From: Hevea brasiliensis
Lineage: Eukaryota; Streptophyta; Magnoliopsida; Malpighiales; Euphorbiaceae
DNA: 64,000 bases
Reading direction: 5' to 3'
Assembly: GCF_030052815.1 (NCBI RefSeq)
Contig: NC_079494.1
Coordinates: 38,178,467 to 38,242,466, forward strand
Part shown: positions 1-10,609 of the stretch, piece after piece
How positions within the stretch are numbered: the stretch's first letter is position 1
How the letters are laid out: the number at the start of each line of letters is the position of its first letter
The notes under the pieces: model-generated
What the model was told of the DNA's origin: nothing
The model's database searches: none
Seen by the model: the letters and a program-made list of their open reading frames with translations, nothing else
Made by a program: the position numbers and the translations under genes

Positions 1-1188
1 CGTTATCTGTTAGGTATCAATCAGATAGTGCCCATCCCACTAGACCTCGTCCAGCCATCATATCCCAAGTGGTATGATCCTAGCACCAGATGTGAATACC
101 ATGGCGGGGCTATAAGGCATTCAACGAATAATTGTGGAGCTCTTTGAGGAAGGGTACAATCCCTGATTAGGAATGAGTGGCTGAAGATTGAAGGGAATGG
201 CTCCACTCCTAATGTCACTTCAAACCCATTGCCCCACCATGATAGCAGCAAAGGGAATGGTGTAAATGTGATAGAATCCCAGGATGAAAGCTTGGTTACG
301 GAGGTAGATCTGTTAGTCCCTTACTTTGATGAGATTCTCATAATGGCAGTGCTAGAAGTGTACATACATCCTTATGAGCATAACTCTGGAAATAATCTGT
401 CGGGCTTGGGATGCCCTTATAATGGAGCAAACAATCATGAATTGCAGAGTTGCGATGAATTTAAGGAAAAAATCCAGAGGATGATATCGCTGAAAATCTT
501 GAGGTGCCAATTAAAATTAAAAGAAGAAAAGGAAGTAAATAACGCCATTTATGGCAAAGACATCTCAAGATCTACTCCAAAAATGTTTTTTTCTATTCCC
601 ACCACATCAATACCGCCAGCACCACCTCAGACAATCATACGTACCCCACCACAGCTGCCTGTTACAAATACCTGTCCTGTGCCTTGGAATTATAATTTCC
701 AAGTTTATACACAGAGTGCATCCAGTAGTACTTCCATCCTTACCCTCAATCATACCTACACTCAACCCAACACCACCCCTAAACCATGTTTCACTCCTCA
801 TGCTCACTTCAAAATGACCTATGCAGGTCCCTTCAATGACTCTGCTCCCCAATTCATATCAGAACCTGCCCTAACAAATGACTCTCCAAATCCAGAAGTA
901 GAATTTATTATTAGAAGTGGGAGGTGTTATGGCACTGAGGAAAAGAAAAGTAAAGGGAAAGCAAAAGTAGGAGAGTCACCTGAGACTGAGGAGAAGGTGG
1001 GAAAAGTAACAGAGAAGGGGGAATCCAATGGGAGGAAGGAAGAAGATGAACTACTGTTGCAAATCATGAAGCAGAGTGAGTACGATGTAATTGAACAATT
1101 AAAGAAGACACCTGCTCGGATCTCCTTGCTGTCATTAATACTGAGCTCGAAAGTGCATCGCCATGCCTTACAGAAGGTTCTCGACTAG
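1..1188 (+). pseudogene. Tat-lineage Ty3/gypsy gag, 3' part (cut by window edge)
   Basis: Frame 1 reads through from the first base apart from a TGA at 145-147, and ends at a TAG at 1186-1188. An early segment (about 66-140) encodes PKWYDP followed by a knuckle-like C-x2-H-x5-H-x4-C (C-E-Y-H...H-S-T-N-N-C), the pattern seen in capsid/nucleocapsid regions of Tat-lineage elements. A proline/threonine-rich linker follows (about 590-860), then the motif SGRCYG and a lysine/glutamate-rich stretch leading into the protease. Gag forms the cytoplasmic particle in which reverse transcription occurs. The 5' part and the 5' LTR lie outside the window. The protein is not functional: it has an internal stop and no visible start. 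Family assignment rests on remembered family patterns plus the archaeal-type RNase H downstream. Confidence 0.75.
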
Positions 1189-1776
1189 GCCTTTGTAACC
1201 CCATACATCACACTGGGGCAATTTGAAAAGATAGTTGGACAAATTCAGGTATCCAATTTCATCACTTTCTCAGAAGACGAAATAGACCCGGCTAGCTTGA
1301 AGCACACCTAGGCTCTGCATGTGACAGTTAAGTGTAAAGGTTGTTCGGTTGCTAAAGTTTTAATTGACAACAGCTCAGCACTTAATGTCTTGCCCAATGC
1401 AACCCTGGCAAGGCTCCTGATAGACGCTTCTGGAATACACGAAAGCTCCATGATTGTGAGGGCGTTTGATGGCATGAAGAGAGATGTGTTAGGAGACATT
1501 GATTTGCTGCTTCAAATAGGGGCATGTACTTTTAATGTAACATTCCAGGTAATGGATATTGAACCAGTATATATTATGCTATTGGGAAGGCTCTGGATCC
1601 ATTCAGCAAACACAGTGCCTTCAACTCTACACCAGAGGATCAAATATGTCATGAAAGGCAAAATCATTACGGTAAGAGGAGAAAAAGCTATGCTAGTCAC
1701 CAAGCCACAATCAGTCCCTTATGTGGAAACGACTAAACGATCTCTAGAAAGCTCATTTCATGCTTTAGAGCTATAA
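1189..1776 (+). pseudogene. Tat-lineage aspartic protease domain
   Basis: The translation continues the gag frame past the TAG at 1186 and another TAG at about 1310. It gives HVTVKCKG, then VLIDNSSALNVLP, then IVRAFDG, and LLGRLWIHSA followed by STLHQRIKY. These match the retropepsin of Tat elements, which cleaves the Gag-Pol polyprotein inside the particle. The family's usual active-site loop is D-N/T-G-S; here the glycine is serine (D-N-S-S), so the enzyme would be inactive even without the stops. The segment ends at a TAA at 1774-1776, after which the G-patch region continues. Identification is by motif only. Confidence 0.75.
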
Positions 1777-2216
1777 GGAATTGTTCTGGGAGACAGGGGA
1801 GCTGCATCCATGGTTGCAAAAGTAATGCTGAAAAATGGCTATGAAAAAGGCAAGGGATTAGGTGTCACTCTGCAAGGAATTGTTGAACCCATGTCAGCCG
1901 CTCAAAGGAATGGTCGCTCAGGATTGGGATATGATGAGGATGCTTTGACTGATAGAAGGCTCTAGATGAGAAGCCTACTCAGGGATCAGAGATTCGACAA
2001 ACCTCTCAAAATGAAGAAAGACTTCCCAAGAATCTCAGACGTTTTCACCAGACCAATCATTGAGAACTTAAAAGAAGAGGATAGAGAATCTCCCTCAAAA
2101 TCATCTATCAATGTCCTGCACCTGGATTCTATGTCCGAATAACTGATCTCACCAACCACAGAGGGACAAGAGCTTGACAATTAGGAAGCTGAAGATATCC
2201 CTATGCTTTATTTCGA
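1777..2216 (+). pseudogene. G-patch domain and linker of the Tat polyprotein
   Basis: Immediately after the TAA the same frame gives VAKVMLKNGYEKGKGLG, then a run ending GRSGLGYD (about 1808-1944). The spaced glycines and aromatic residue are the signature of a G-patch, a short nucleic-acid or helicase-binding module found after the protease in some plant and retroviral polyproteins. A charged linker follows with stops at about 1963 and 2140, ending DIPMLYFE just before a GT at 2217. Its role in the element is unknown; RNA binding or maturation is an inference. Confidence 0.6.
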
Positions 2217-2412
2217 GTAAATTATATTTTGTTACCAACACTTGATTACTTTATCCATGGTGTTAAGTGTAATTCTGTAAATGGACCTCTTTTTATGATT
2301 AAGCAATTAACAAATTAATACTGCATTTTCTCGAACTCTCTGTCAATATTTTCTTTTAAAAAGTTCATTGCAAAAATTAAATCTTTAATATAATCCATTT
2401 TCACTTCTCCAG
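2217..2412 (+). other. Candidate intron between protease/G-patch and reverse transcriptase
   Basis: The 196 bases are AT-rich and stop-laden. They start GTAAATTATATTTTG right after coding-like sequence and end at TTTCACTTCTCCAG, a good pyrimidine-rich plant acceptor, before coding-like sequence resumes. Ogre-type members of the Tat lineage are known to carry an intron at this place that separates gag-pro from the reverse transcriptase. The exact donor is uncertain, because joining at 2216/2413 does not restore an open frame in this decayed copy. Confidence 0.45.
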
Positions 2413-3163
2413 GACCATTAACTAACCCCTTCATAATAATCCAATCAACTCTGAAATCCCTTATGTTAACTTTGAGAGTCCCATAATCGCCATTGATTTA
2501 AGTAATCCTGAAGAAGAGCTTGTTAAAGAGTCAGGAGAAGTAGATGAACCCACTCTAGTGCCCTGTGGAGATGAAATGAATACTTTGAATTTGGGGATAG
2601 AGGAAAATAAAAGGGAACTTAGAGTCGTGAATAATGAAGAATTAGAAGACATGATCCAACTGCTAAAGGAATTCATCGACATATTTGCTCAAGACTGGAT
2701 CCTCAGATAGTCACGCATAAGATTCCTTTGATCCCTGGAACAGTCCCAGTTAAACAAAAATTAAGGAGAATGAACCTCGACACCCTACTCAAAGTCAGGG
2801 ATGAAGTTAAAAAGCAATATGGTGCTAGATTTCTAAAAGTAGTAAAATACCTAGAATGGGTAGCTAATGTTGTCCCTGTAATGAAGAAAGATGGGAGAGT
2901 GAGGGTATGCGTTGACTACAGGGATCTTAATAAGGCGAGCCTGAAAGATGATTTCCCTCTTCCACATATAGATATACTAGTAGACAATGCTACAAGTTTG
3001 GAGAGATGCTCATGTATTGACGGAGCCTCAGGGTATAACTAGATTTTGATGGATAATGACGACAAAGAAAAGACCGCCTTCATCACCCAATGGGGAGTCT
3101 TCTGCTACCGGGTGATGCCCTTTGGGCTAAAGAATGTAGGGGCTACTTACCAACGTGCCATGG
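2413..3163 (+). pseudogene. Tat reverse transcriptase, N-terminal half (split by Copia-1)
   Basis: From about 2447 the translation reads a linker with VNFESPIIAID and an acidic stretch, breaks near 2700, and resumes in another frame with GLDPQIVTHKIPL and PVKQKLRRMN. It then carries the reverse transcriptase fingers: EVKKQYGARFL, WVANVVPVMKKDGRVRVCVD and YRDLNKAS, then FPLPHIDILVD. SGYN is followed by a TAG at 3040-3042 where the family has glutamine, and VMPFGLKN is followed by GATYQRAM. The reading stops at the Copia-1 insertion and resumes at 12720. The enzyme copies element RNA into DNA in the cytoplasmic particle. This copy is dead. Confidence 0.85.
3159..3163. repeat. Target-site duplication of Copia-1, left copy (CATGG)
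   Basis: CATGG directly precedes the terminal TGAAGG of the left LTR. The same five bases follow the right LTR at 12715-12719. This is the 5-bp duplication made by a copia integrase, and removing one copy plus the element rejoins the Tat reverse transcriptase. Confidence 0.95.
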
Positions 3164-5265
3164 TGAAGGAACGGAAGCGTGAAAAACACAAGTTTATACC
3201 ATTGAATTCAAAAATTTTCACCTAGGGTCACATGCATCATGCAAGATTTATTTTTATCTATTTGATTTCAATGATAAACAACATATTAAAACTCTTTTAA
3301 TATGTTTTTGGATCTGTATTTGCCATTTAAGATTTTAAAATTAATCAGATTAATTTTAGAACCCTAGATTAAATCAAGAACGATTACACTAACCCCTTGA
3401 TGCACTGCAGCGTGTCTGCGCCTTTGAGATTCGTCTTCAGGACACCAGATGTTGTCCCTCTAGCTTGTCCACACCAAGAACACCTATGGCAGCCCTTGAA
3501 CAGCTTCTAAAGCCTTTTCTATTAATTAGAAATTCAAGTTCTGCCTTTTAAGAGATTAGAGATGTAAACAGGACACTAGAAACAATTCCTAGTGTTCTTA
3601 ATTCAAGAGATTGATGGCTAATCTCTTTGAATTGATAAGAGATGAAGAAGAAGAGATAAAAACCCTCAAAGTGGCGTGACAAAGGAGTGTGGCTGCTGGT
3701 TGTGTTTTATTTTCTCATAACAACACTTACATAGCTAGGTTAACACATTAAACCCTTGCCACATGTCACCCTTTGATTAGCTCTAGGTTTAAGTGACCCA
3801 ATCACATTGTGCCAAGTGTCAAACCTATATTTAATCTTGATTTTGAATCATCTTACATGATTAAAAAACATTTGGCAAGCTTATGTGTTATGCCATGTGT
3901 CACCATCTCATGGTGCCACGTGTCACACTACAAAATGACCAAAATGCCCCTGTGTCTTAATTTTGAGTTCTTAACCCAAAATAATTATTTTCTTCTTCTA
4001 ATTAATTTATATCAAATATAAATTAATTAATTAATCTCTATTAATTAATTTCTCATTAATTAAATTCATATTTAAACACTTTAAATATAAATTTAACTTA
4101 TATTATACATCCAATAATCTAGATTTGGTTTCAAGTCATGCTAGGGACTTTACAAACTAATTGCAAACCAAACCTATTTAATTAATCAATTTAAACTCTT
4201 TAATTAATTAATTAAATCATATTTAATTAGGTGATAACTTGTGTATGTGTGTGACTTACTAGGCTCATCACTAATTGGCAATGAGACATGATATCAACTC
4301 TTAATATCATCAGAACTCTTTCTTACCATAAATGATTTCTCTAAATCATTTTATGAACCTCATAGACCATGGTTAACACCTAGCATAGCATGCCATAGCC
4401 ACCCAATTAGTAATAAGGTTTACCTTAAATGAACCTATAATCATATGTTACCATGCACTAGAATCTCTCATTACAAAATCCCAACTCAAGCTGGAGTCAT
4501 GGTTTATGTCAAACTCCATTTGCTATGAATATTATGTTCTCTTTTAATTCCAGTTCTTGATTAAAAAGATTTTCTCATCATAAACTCTTTTCTGAATAAA
4601 TCTATCTGTCCTGGCCAGGAACTTGAAACATCAAGAACAATTAAATGAACATAGGATTTTATCTCTATTTACTTAGAGGAACAGATTTCATCTTGATCAA
4701 CACCTACCTCCATATATAACTAGTAGGAGCCAACACATGCCCATATACCCATACACAGTACAAGTATGAAAGCAGTATCAAACTCAAACTACCTATATAC
4801 AAGATAACTGTGCTATCTCAGTCTAAAGATTATATGCTATGATATGATTTATGACAAAACATTGACAAGAGTAAACTCCATGTGCTTGTCATAAGTGCCA
4901 CTGGTTCGGCCTACTTATCATTTATAAGTGCCTATCATGTTTGTTATATGGCATGAGACTCACCATTCCATCTTATTTGTATCTCATATAAATAACTTGG
5001 GAACAAACATGAATACAATCTTTCTGGATAAGTCATGTCCTCATTATGAAGTATCCTCGATTGTGAACCTAGTTATGATACTTCGTAGAAATATTGTCAC
5101 TCATATTCTTAACAACTTAAGAATAATATTTCTAACAAAATATCAATGGACCTTTTCTATTACACATAAATATATTATGTAAGCAGAAAAGTGGAAATGC
5201 CTTTATTAATAAAAATATGTACAAGATACATACTAAATGATATGCTCTAGGGCATACTACTAACA
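3164..5265 (-). repeat. Copia-1 3' LTR
   Basis: Starts TGAAGGAACGGAAGCG and ends GGGCATACTACTAACA, the reverse complement of a TGTTAGTAG...CCTTCA LTR. It matches 10610-12714 nearly base for base. Contents include TTAATTAATTAATTAA palindromic runs near 4020-4050 and 4200-4215, and an antisense 84-codon ORF (4928-5182). No other gene is visible. Confidence 0.95.
4928..5182 (+). other. ORF antisense to the copia LTR, kept in four LTR copies
   Basis: An 84-codon frame begins MPIMFVIWHETHHSILF and ends SITHKYIM. Equivalent 85-codon frames occur at 12373-12630 (+), 44259-44516 (-) and 51653-51910 (-), always antisense to the element and near the U3 end of the LTR. I recognise no domain. The shared frame may only reflect recent common ancestry of the LTRs, so a protein product is doubtful. 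Confidence 0.3.
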
Positions 5266-5275
5266 ATCTCCCACT
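5266..5275 (-). promoter_or_regulatory. Copia-1 polypurine tract
   Basis: On the minus strand AGTGGGAGAT lies directly before the 3' LTR. It would act as the RNase H-resistant primer for plus-strand DNA synthesis. The same tract occurs at 51559-51568 in Copia-2. Confidence 0.85.
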
Positions 5276-5284
5276 AGCACTAGA

Positions 5285-5808
5285 GCCATTCATTACAATA
5301 TCTTAGACCTATCTTCTCAAGATGTCGGTCTAACGAGTCTGTGACATAGGCTTAGTGAATGGATCACCGGATTTTCACCGATGCTATTTCTGCATGGCTA
5401 CATTGCCTCGCCCAACTATTTCTCGATAATGTGGTAGCGCCTTTCTATGTGTTTGGATTTCTAGTGAGACCTTGGTTCCTTAGCTCAGTATGATCGCTCC
5501 ATTATTGTCACGGTGTAGTGGAACTGGCGACTCAATGGAAGGAACTCTGTAAGTTACATCACGAACTTCTTTATCCAACGACTTCCTTTGCGACATCGAT
5601 GCGAGAATATACTCGACCTACGTAGTGGAATCTGCGATCGTGCTCTGTTTGCAACTCTTCCAACCGATCGCACCTCCATTACAAATGAACACATATCCAG
5701 AGGTAGACTTTCTATCATCGATATCGATTGGAAATCGTAATCGGTATAACCATCCAATTGCAAGTCTCCACCTCCATAAATCAAGAATAAATCCTTAGTT
5801 CTTCTCAA
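5285..5808 (-). pseudogene. Copia-1 RNase H domain, broken
   Basis: The minus-strand frame from 5808 reads [22 protein letters not shown], followed by shifted fragments equivalent to the copia [11 protein letters not shown] segment. Copia-2 shows that segment more clearly at about 51105-51150. RNase H removes the RNA strand during reverse transcription. Several frameshifts separate the pieces. The last 300 bases before the LTR carry the usual copia RNase H tail region but no intact frame. Confidence 0.7.
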
Positions 5809-7199
5809 GTACTTAAGGATATTCTTGTGACTATCGATGTTCCAAACTGGATTGCATTGATACCGCTAGTCAAACTAACGAGATATGCGATATCTGGCCT
5901 AGTACACAACATTGCATACATTAAACTTCCAATACCCGAAGCATATGGAATCCTGGCCATCTTATCTCTTTCTTCGGGTGTCTTTGGAGACATCTCTTTA
6001 GAAAGATGGATACCATGTCTCACTGGTAACAATCCTCTCTTGGAATCAAGCATGTTAAACCTCTTTAACACCTTTTCAAAGTATAGACTTTGGGATAAAC
6101 CAATTATTCTTTTCGCTCTATCTCTATAGATGCGAATCCCAAGAATATAGGTTGCCTCCCCTAAGTCTTTCATGGAGAATGTATTTGACAACCATACCTT
6201 TATAGTCGTCAACATACCTGTGTCATTACCCATCAACAGTATGTCATCCACATATAAGACAAGGAAAGTGATAGCACTGTCACTAACCTTCTTATATACA
6301 CATGGCTCATCCTCATTTTTGATAAAACCAAAGGATTTAATGGCTTCATCAATACGGATGTTCCAACTCCTCGAAGCTTGTTTCAACCCATAAATGGATC
6401 ACTTTAGCTTGCATACCTTGGAACCATCTTGGGATTCAAATCCCCTAGGTTGTTCCATGAAAATGTTTTCTTCAATGTATCCATTGAGAAAAGCTGTTTT
6501 GACATCCATCTGCCAAATCTCATAATCATAGTATGCAACTATTGCTAGTAAAATCCTAATTGATTTAAGCATGGCAACAGGCGAGAAAGTCTCCTCATAG
6601 TCAATTCCTTGCCTTTGGCTAAACCCTTTCGCTACTAGCCTTGCCTTATAGGTCTCTACCTTTCCATCAGAACCAATTTTCTTCTTGAAAACCCATTTGT
6701 TCCCTATAGGTACAATACCTTCAGGTGGGTCAACAAGATCCCTAACTTGATTCTTATACATGGAATCAATCTCGGATTTCATAGCATCAATCCATTTTGA
6801 AGAGTCTATATCTGATATAGTTTCTTCATAGGTAAGTGGATCATCTCCATGATCTAATTCTTCATGAGTAGACAACTCTTGTTCTTCTTCATGAAGAAAA
6901 CCATATCTCACTAGTGGGTGAGATATTCTGGTTATTCTACGAGGAACAGCTGTAGATGTTTCATCAACGGGTATAGGTTGACTAGATGGATCTATATCCA
7001 TCTGATCTGTTGGTTGGTCAGAATTCTCCAATTCTAACTCTATTTGCCTTCCTTTGCCTCCTTCTTGAATAAACTGTTGTTCAAGAAATGTGGCATCTCT
7101 ACTTATCACAACCTTTTGTGAAGTAGGCAAATAAAAATAATATCCAAAACTATCTTTTGGATATCCAACAAATCGACCTTTTTCTGATCTGGTCTCCAA
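5805..7199 (-). pseudogene. Copia-1 reverse transcriptase
   Basis: Two minus-strand segments, 7199-6399 and 6386-5805, form one domain. The first holds KGRFVGYPKDSFGY (end of the integrase linker), then WIDAMKSEIDSMY, GNKWVFKKKIG, ARLVAKGFSQRQGIDYEETF and VKTAFLNG. The second holds the catalytic YVDD (6243-6254) in FLVLYVDDILLMG, then MKDLGEATYILGI, IPYASGIGSLMYAMLCTRPD. They are separated by an in-frame TGA at 6399-6401 where Copia-2 keeps CGA (50429-50431), so SIYGLKQASRSW now follows a stop. The catalytic motif is intact, but the C-terminal part breaks near 5870. Confidence 0.9.
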
Positions 7200-7975
7200 T
7201 TATCAGTGTTCAGCTTTTTGATATAAGCTGGACAACCCCAAATCTTAACATGCTTAAGACTTGGTTTTCTTCCATGCCATATCTCATAAGGTGTGGAAGA
7301 AACTGATTTTGATGGAATCCTATTCAGAATATACAAAGCTGATTCTAATGCAAATCCCCAAAAGGAGATTGGCATATCAGTATAGCTCATCATACTACGT
7401 ACCATATCAAATAGGTTACGATTTCTCCTTCGGATACACCATTCACCGTGTGGCGTTCTGGAGAGTCGGTGAGAAACAATGCCATGCTCTCTCAAGTATT
7501 CATCAAATTCAGTACTCAAATATTCACCTCCACGATCTGATCGAAGAGCTTTAATATTCTTTCCTGTTTGATTTTCTACTTCAGATTTAAATTCTTTGAA
7601 CTTTTCAAAAGATTCATGTTTGTATTTCATCAAATACAAATACCCAAACCTTGATTTATCATCAGTAAAGGTAATAAAATAATGAAAACCCCCTCTAGCC
7701 ATTTCTTTAAATGGACCACATACATCACTATGTATTAGCTCTAAAATATTTTCAGCTCTTAGCCCCTGTCCAACAAAGGGTGATCTAGTCATTTTGCCCT
7801 GAAGGCAAGATTCACAAGTTGGAGTAGGTTCAGAGTCCAATAAGGATAGAATCCCCATTTTCTCCAATTTTGTAATCCTATCTTCTGCAACATGAAATAA
7901 CCTTAAGTGCCAAATATATTTTGAACTTGAGTTATTTTTCACCGCGGCATTGCTTTCATTTAGATTGCTATACTC
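7106..7975 (-). pseudogene. Copia-1 pre-integrase and integrase core
   Basis: The minus-strand frame contains WHLRLFHVAEDRITKLEK and PTCESCLQGKM (GAG-pre-integrase H-x-H...C-x2-C zinc-binding region, with one H changed in LRLFH). The integrase core follows: ELIHSDVCGPF (first Asp), KALRSDRGGEYLS (second Asp), and a region around 7425-7445 where the family's NGVSERRNR with the catalytic Glu is disrupted by a frameshift. It ends with PYEIWHGRKPSLKHVKIWGCPAY. A further frameshift near 7190 separates it from the reverse transcriptase. The enzyme would insert the cDNA into the host genome. Confidence 0.9.
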
Positions 7976-7983
7976 TGGCCAGT

Positions 7984-8071
7984 GGAAACACTTTCTTACT
8001 GGTAAAGGAAACACTTTCTTATTGGCAATGGAAACACTTTCCTGTTGGCAGTGGAAACACTTTCCTTTGCC
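7984..8071 (-). repeat. 23-bp minisatellite in the gag zinc-knuckle codons (4 copies)
   Basis: GGAAACACTTTC recurs at 7984, 8007, 8030 and 8053, a strict 23-bp period. On the coding strand the first copy encodes GKGKCFHC, the start of a copia CCHC knuckle. Because 23 is not a multiple of three, each copy shifts the frame. Copia-2 has three degenerate copies at 48809, 48831 and 48852. The protease normally downstream is missing. Confidence 0.85.
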
Positions 8072-8826
8072 TTCATCAGCTTTAGTCTTCCTTTTTCTGT
8101 TTAGCTATTTTCTTAGAAGGACCAGGAATCTGAGGTTTCTTTTTCTTATTGCCCCTCTTCTTGTTGGACTTTCCAGCAAAAGAAGATGCAACCAAAGCTA
8201 CCTCTTTTCCTTTATTGCCTGGCATATTCTTTTGGGCAATAACCAGCATGTTGAGTAAACCAGCTAAGGTGCATTCCTGTTGAGTCATATGGAAATTTGT
8301 CACAAAATTTCCCAAAAGACCTGGAAGGGATCAAGGATCAAATCCGTCTGTAGTTGGAAATCCATGTTGAAGTCAAGATATTCCAACCGCTTAATCACCG
8401 AATCATCTTGTGGACATGATCCCCAACATTACATCCCTCGGACATCCTCATGCGGAACAGTGCCTAGATATCTCATACCTAGCATTCTCTTTGTGCTCAC
8501 CATACAACTCTTGTAGGTGAAGGAGGATCTCACTCGCACTCTGCATGTTCTCATGTTGCTTCTGTAACTCATTACTCATGGAAGCAAGCATGTAACACTT
8601 AGCTCTCATATCATGCTCCTTCCACTTGTCCAAAGTTTCATGTTCCTCTTGTGTGGCCTCTGGAGGTAAGGGACCAGAACATTTGAATCTAGAACATATC
8701 CTATATGTTCAAGGTTGAGAACAAGTTTCAAATTTCTTAGCCAATCGCAGACAGTTAGGTCCTGTCAACCTATTACGATCAAGTATGCTTGCAAGGATAT
8801 TGGATGGTGGTGGTTTTTGTGATCAT
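8050..8826 (-). pseudogene. Copia-1 gag
   Basis: The start is placed at the ATG at 8826-8824, which reads MITKTTTI; Copia-2 has the corresponding ATG at 48054. Downstream come fragments with LDKWKEHDMRAKCYMLASMS, SASEILLHLQELYGEH (8633-8448), and FHMTQQECTLAGLLNMLVIA (8315-8082). A basic lysine-rich tract precedes the knuckle codons. This is the UBN2-type gag of plant copia elements, the structural protein of the particle. Frameshifts near 8330-8450 break it. The CCHC knuckle is cut short by the 23-bp minisatellite. Confidence 0.8.
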
Positions 8827-10593
8827 TTTTATCATAAAATTAACTGCAGAAAATAACCAGATTAATTAGTAAATGTATCATTTAATTAACCAAAATGATT
8901 ATGGTCTTTTAATCAAATTGGTCCTCCCACTAACTTAGCGAATCCTACACTTCCAAAGTAGAAAACGGAAATCCTAGTTGGATGGATTTCTAGTGGGTGA
9001 TTGAATTCTTATAATTCTATTGATTATCCTCAGGTACATCCATTATTGGAATTACAATAAACTATAAGTGAGCAACTCTTTGCCCATCACATCTCAGGTG
9101 AGGTTCAATCCTTTACCTAGCCCCTAATGCTCAAAATCTCGGTACATCCATTATTGACTTATCTTGCATTAGTTAAGTTGATCCCATTGAGCCAGTAATT
9201 ATGCAAATAATTTTAATGTCCTCAGGTACATCCAATATTGGCCACTAAACCATTTACATATTTACAACATCTCATGCTTAACAATTATTCTTAAGAAAAT
9301 CTCTTAAATAAATTGCATCTTATGCAACTATTTAAAATTTCTTAAAATAATTGCCCCAATGGAGGGCCTATGTTATAATTACTTTAATTATAGCATTTCC
9401 AACTTAATCATTTGTTTGGAAGATTTTATGGTCATTCTATTTACTATTAAGGTCTCACTTTGCACATTATCCATTTAGCATGCATATATCATATAATTGC
9501 ATACATTCCCATACATCTCATGCATTCATGGATAAGCAATAAATATGGTATGATCATGGACTTTCTAAGGGATTCAATTCGAGCCACCAAGAATTGAATC
9601 AGGGCATTCCTAGGTGCATTTCATTCATTCATTTTACAAGAGTTGCTGAAGGAGTACATAATCAACACTTAATCTTGAATTCCTCCCACTGGTCCCACCA
9701 ATGCTCTTGACCTCCTTGAACTTCTTGCAATCCAATATTACATAGTAATCCTTGGCATACCAAGGCGAATTTACAAGAACTTAAATAAATGAAATTACAA
9801 CCCAAAAATTATTACAAACTTAATAATACATGCCCAAAATAAATTAAAATAAATTAATTAATTTACAATCCCAAAGAAACATAAAAGAAATAAATCCAAT
9901 CACATTGGTCTTTTATAGTCCATGATCATCCATCATGCATATCACTATTTAACAATTAAATAAAACATACATACTTAAATTAAATTGAATATCTCATATT
10001 CAACTTAAAAATTCAGATTTGAATATGATTCAAATAAATTTAAAAATTCAGATTTGAATCTCATTCAAACAAATTTAAAAATTTAGATTTGAATCACATT
10101 CAAACAACTTTAAAAATTCAGATTTGAATCACATTCAAACATTTTTTAAAAAATCAGATTTGAATCACATTCAAATATTTTTTAAAAAATCAGATCTGAA
10201 TTTTATTCAATCAATTTTAAAAAATCAGATTTAAATATGATTCAAACAACTTTAAAAATTCAGATTTGAATCACATTCAAACAACTTTTAAAATTCAGAT
10301 TTGAATCACATTCAAACAATTTTTAAAATTCTGATTTGAATCATAATTTAATTGTGTGATAAAAATTCTAATTAAACAATTTAATTAGACATAAAATGGA
10401 TCTTAAATCATACAACAATTGCACATTCACCATCCATTTACCTTTGCACACCATTGTGATGCATCAATCATGCACACCATGGTGTTCATCATTTGTGCCG
10501 CCACTTTGACTTTGCAACTAGTAATAAACTCTTGATCTCATGATCAAACACACAATTAAATCATATAAACATCAATCTAAATGGCAAATATAG
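8827..10593 (-). other. Copia-1 non-coding leader between primer site and gag
   Basis: No ORF worth reporting. It contains a three-copy 22-nt motif (CCAATAATGGATGTACCTGA on the minus strand) at 9028-9049, 9137-9157 and 9220-9241, and an AT-rich tandem array at 10011-10346. The same layout is found in Copia-2 (46291-48053). A leader of about 1.8 kb is long for a copia element and could hold packaging or translation signals; that is inference. Confidence 0.7.
10011..10346 (-). repeat. About ten 35-36 bp AT-rich tandem repeats in the Copia-1 leader
   Basis: Units such as ATTCAGATTTGAATCACATT followed by CAAACAACTTTAAAA repeat about ten times with small changes. Most units hold TTTGAATNNNATTCAAA, a potential 7-bp stem with a 3-nt loop. 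Copia-2 has the counterpart at 46542-46881. Confidence 0.85.
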
Positions 10594-10607
10594 TGGCTCT
10601 GATACCA
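10594..10607 (-). promoter_or_regulatory. Copia-1 primer-binding site (tRNA-iMet)
   Basis: The minus strand reads TGGTATCAGAGCCA, complementary to the 3' end of plant initiator tRNA-Met, two bases inside the 5' LTR. It sets the element's orientation and is where minus-strand DNA synthesis starts. Confidence 0.95.
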
Positions 10608-10609
10608 AT

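Noticed and set aside
551..852. Extra frames overlapping the Tat gag linker
   Set aside because: Shadows of the proline/threonine-rich gag frame; no family similarity.
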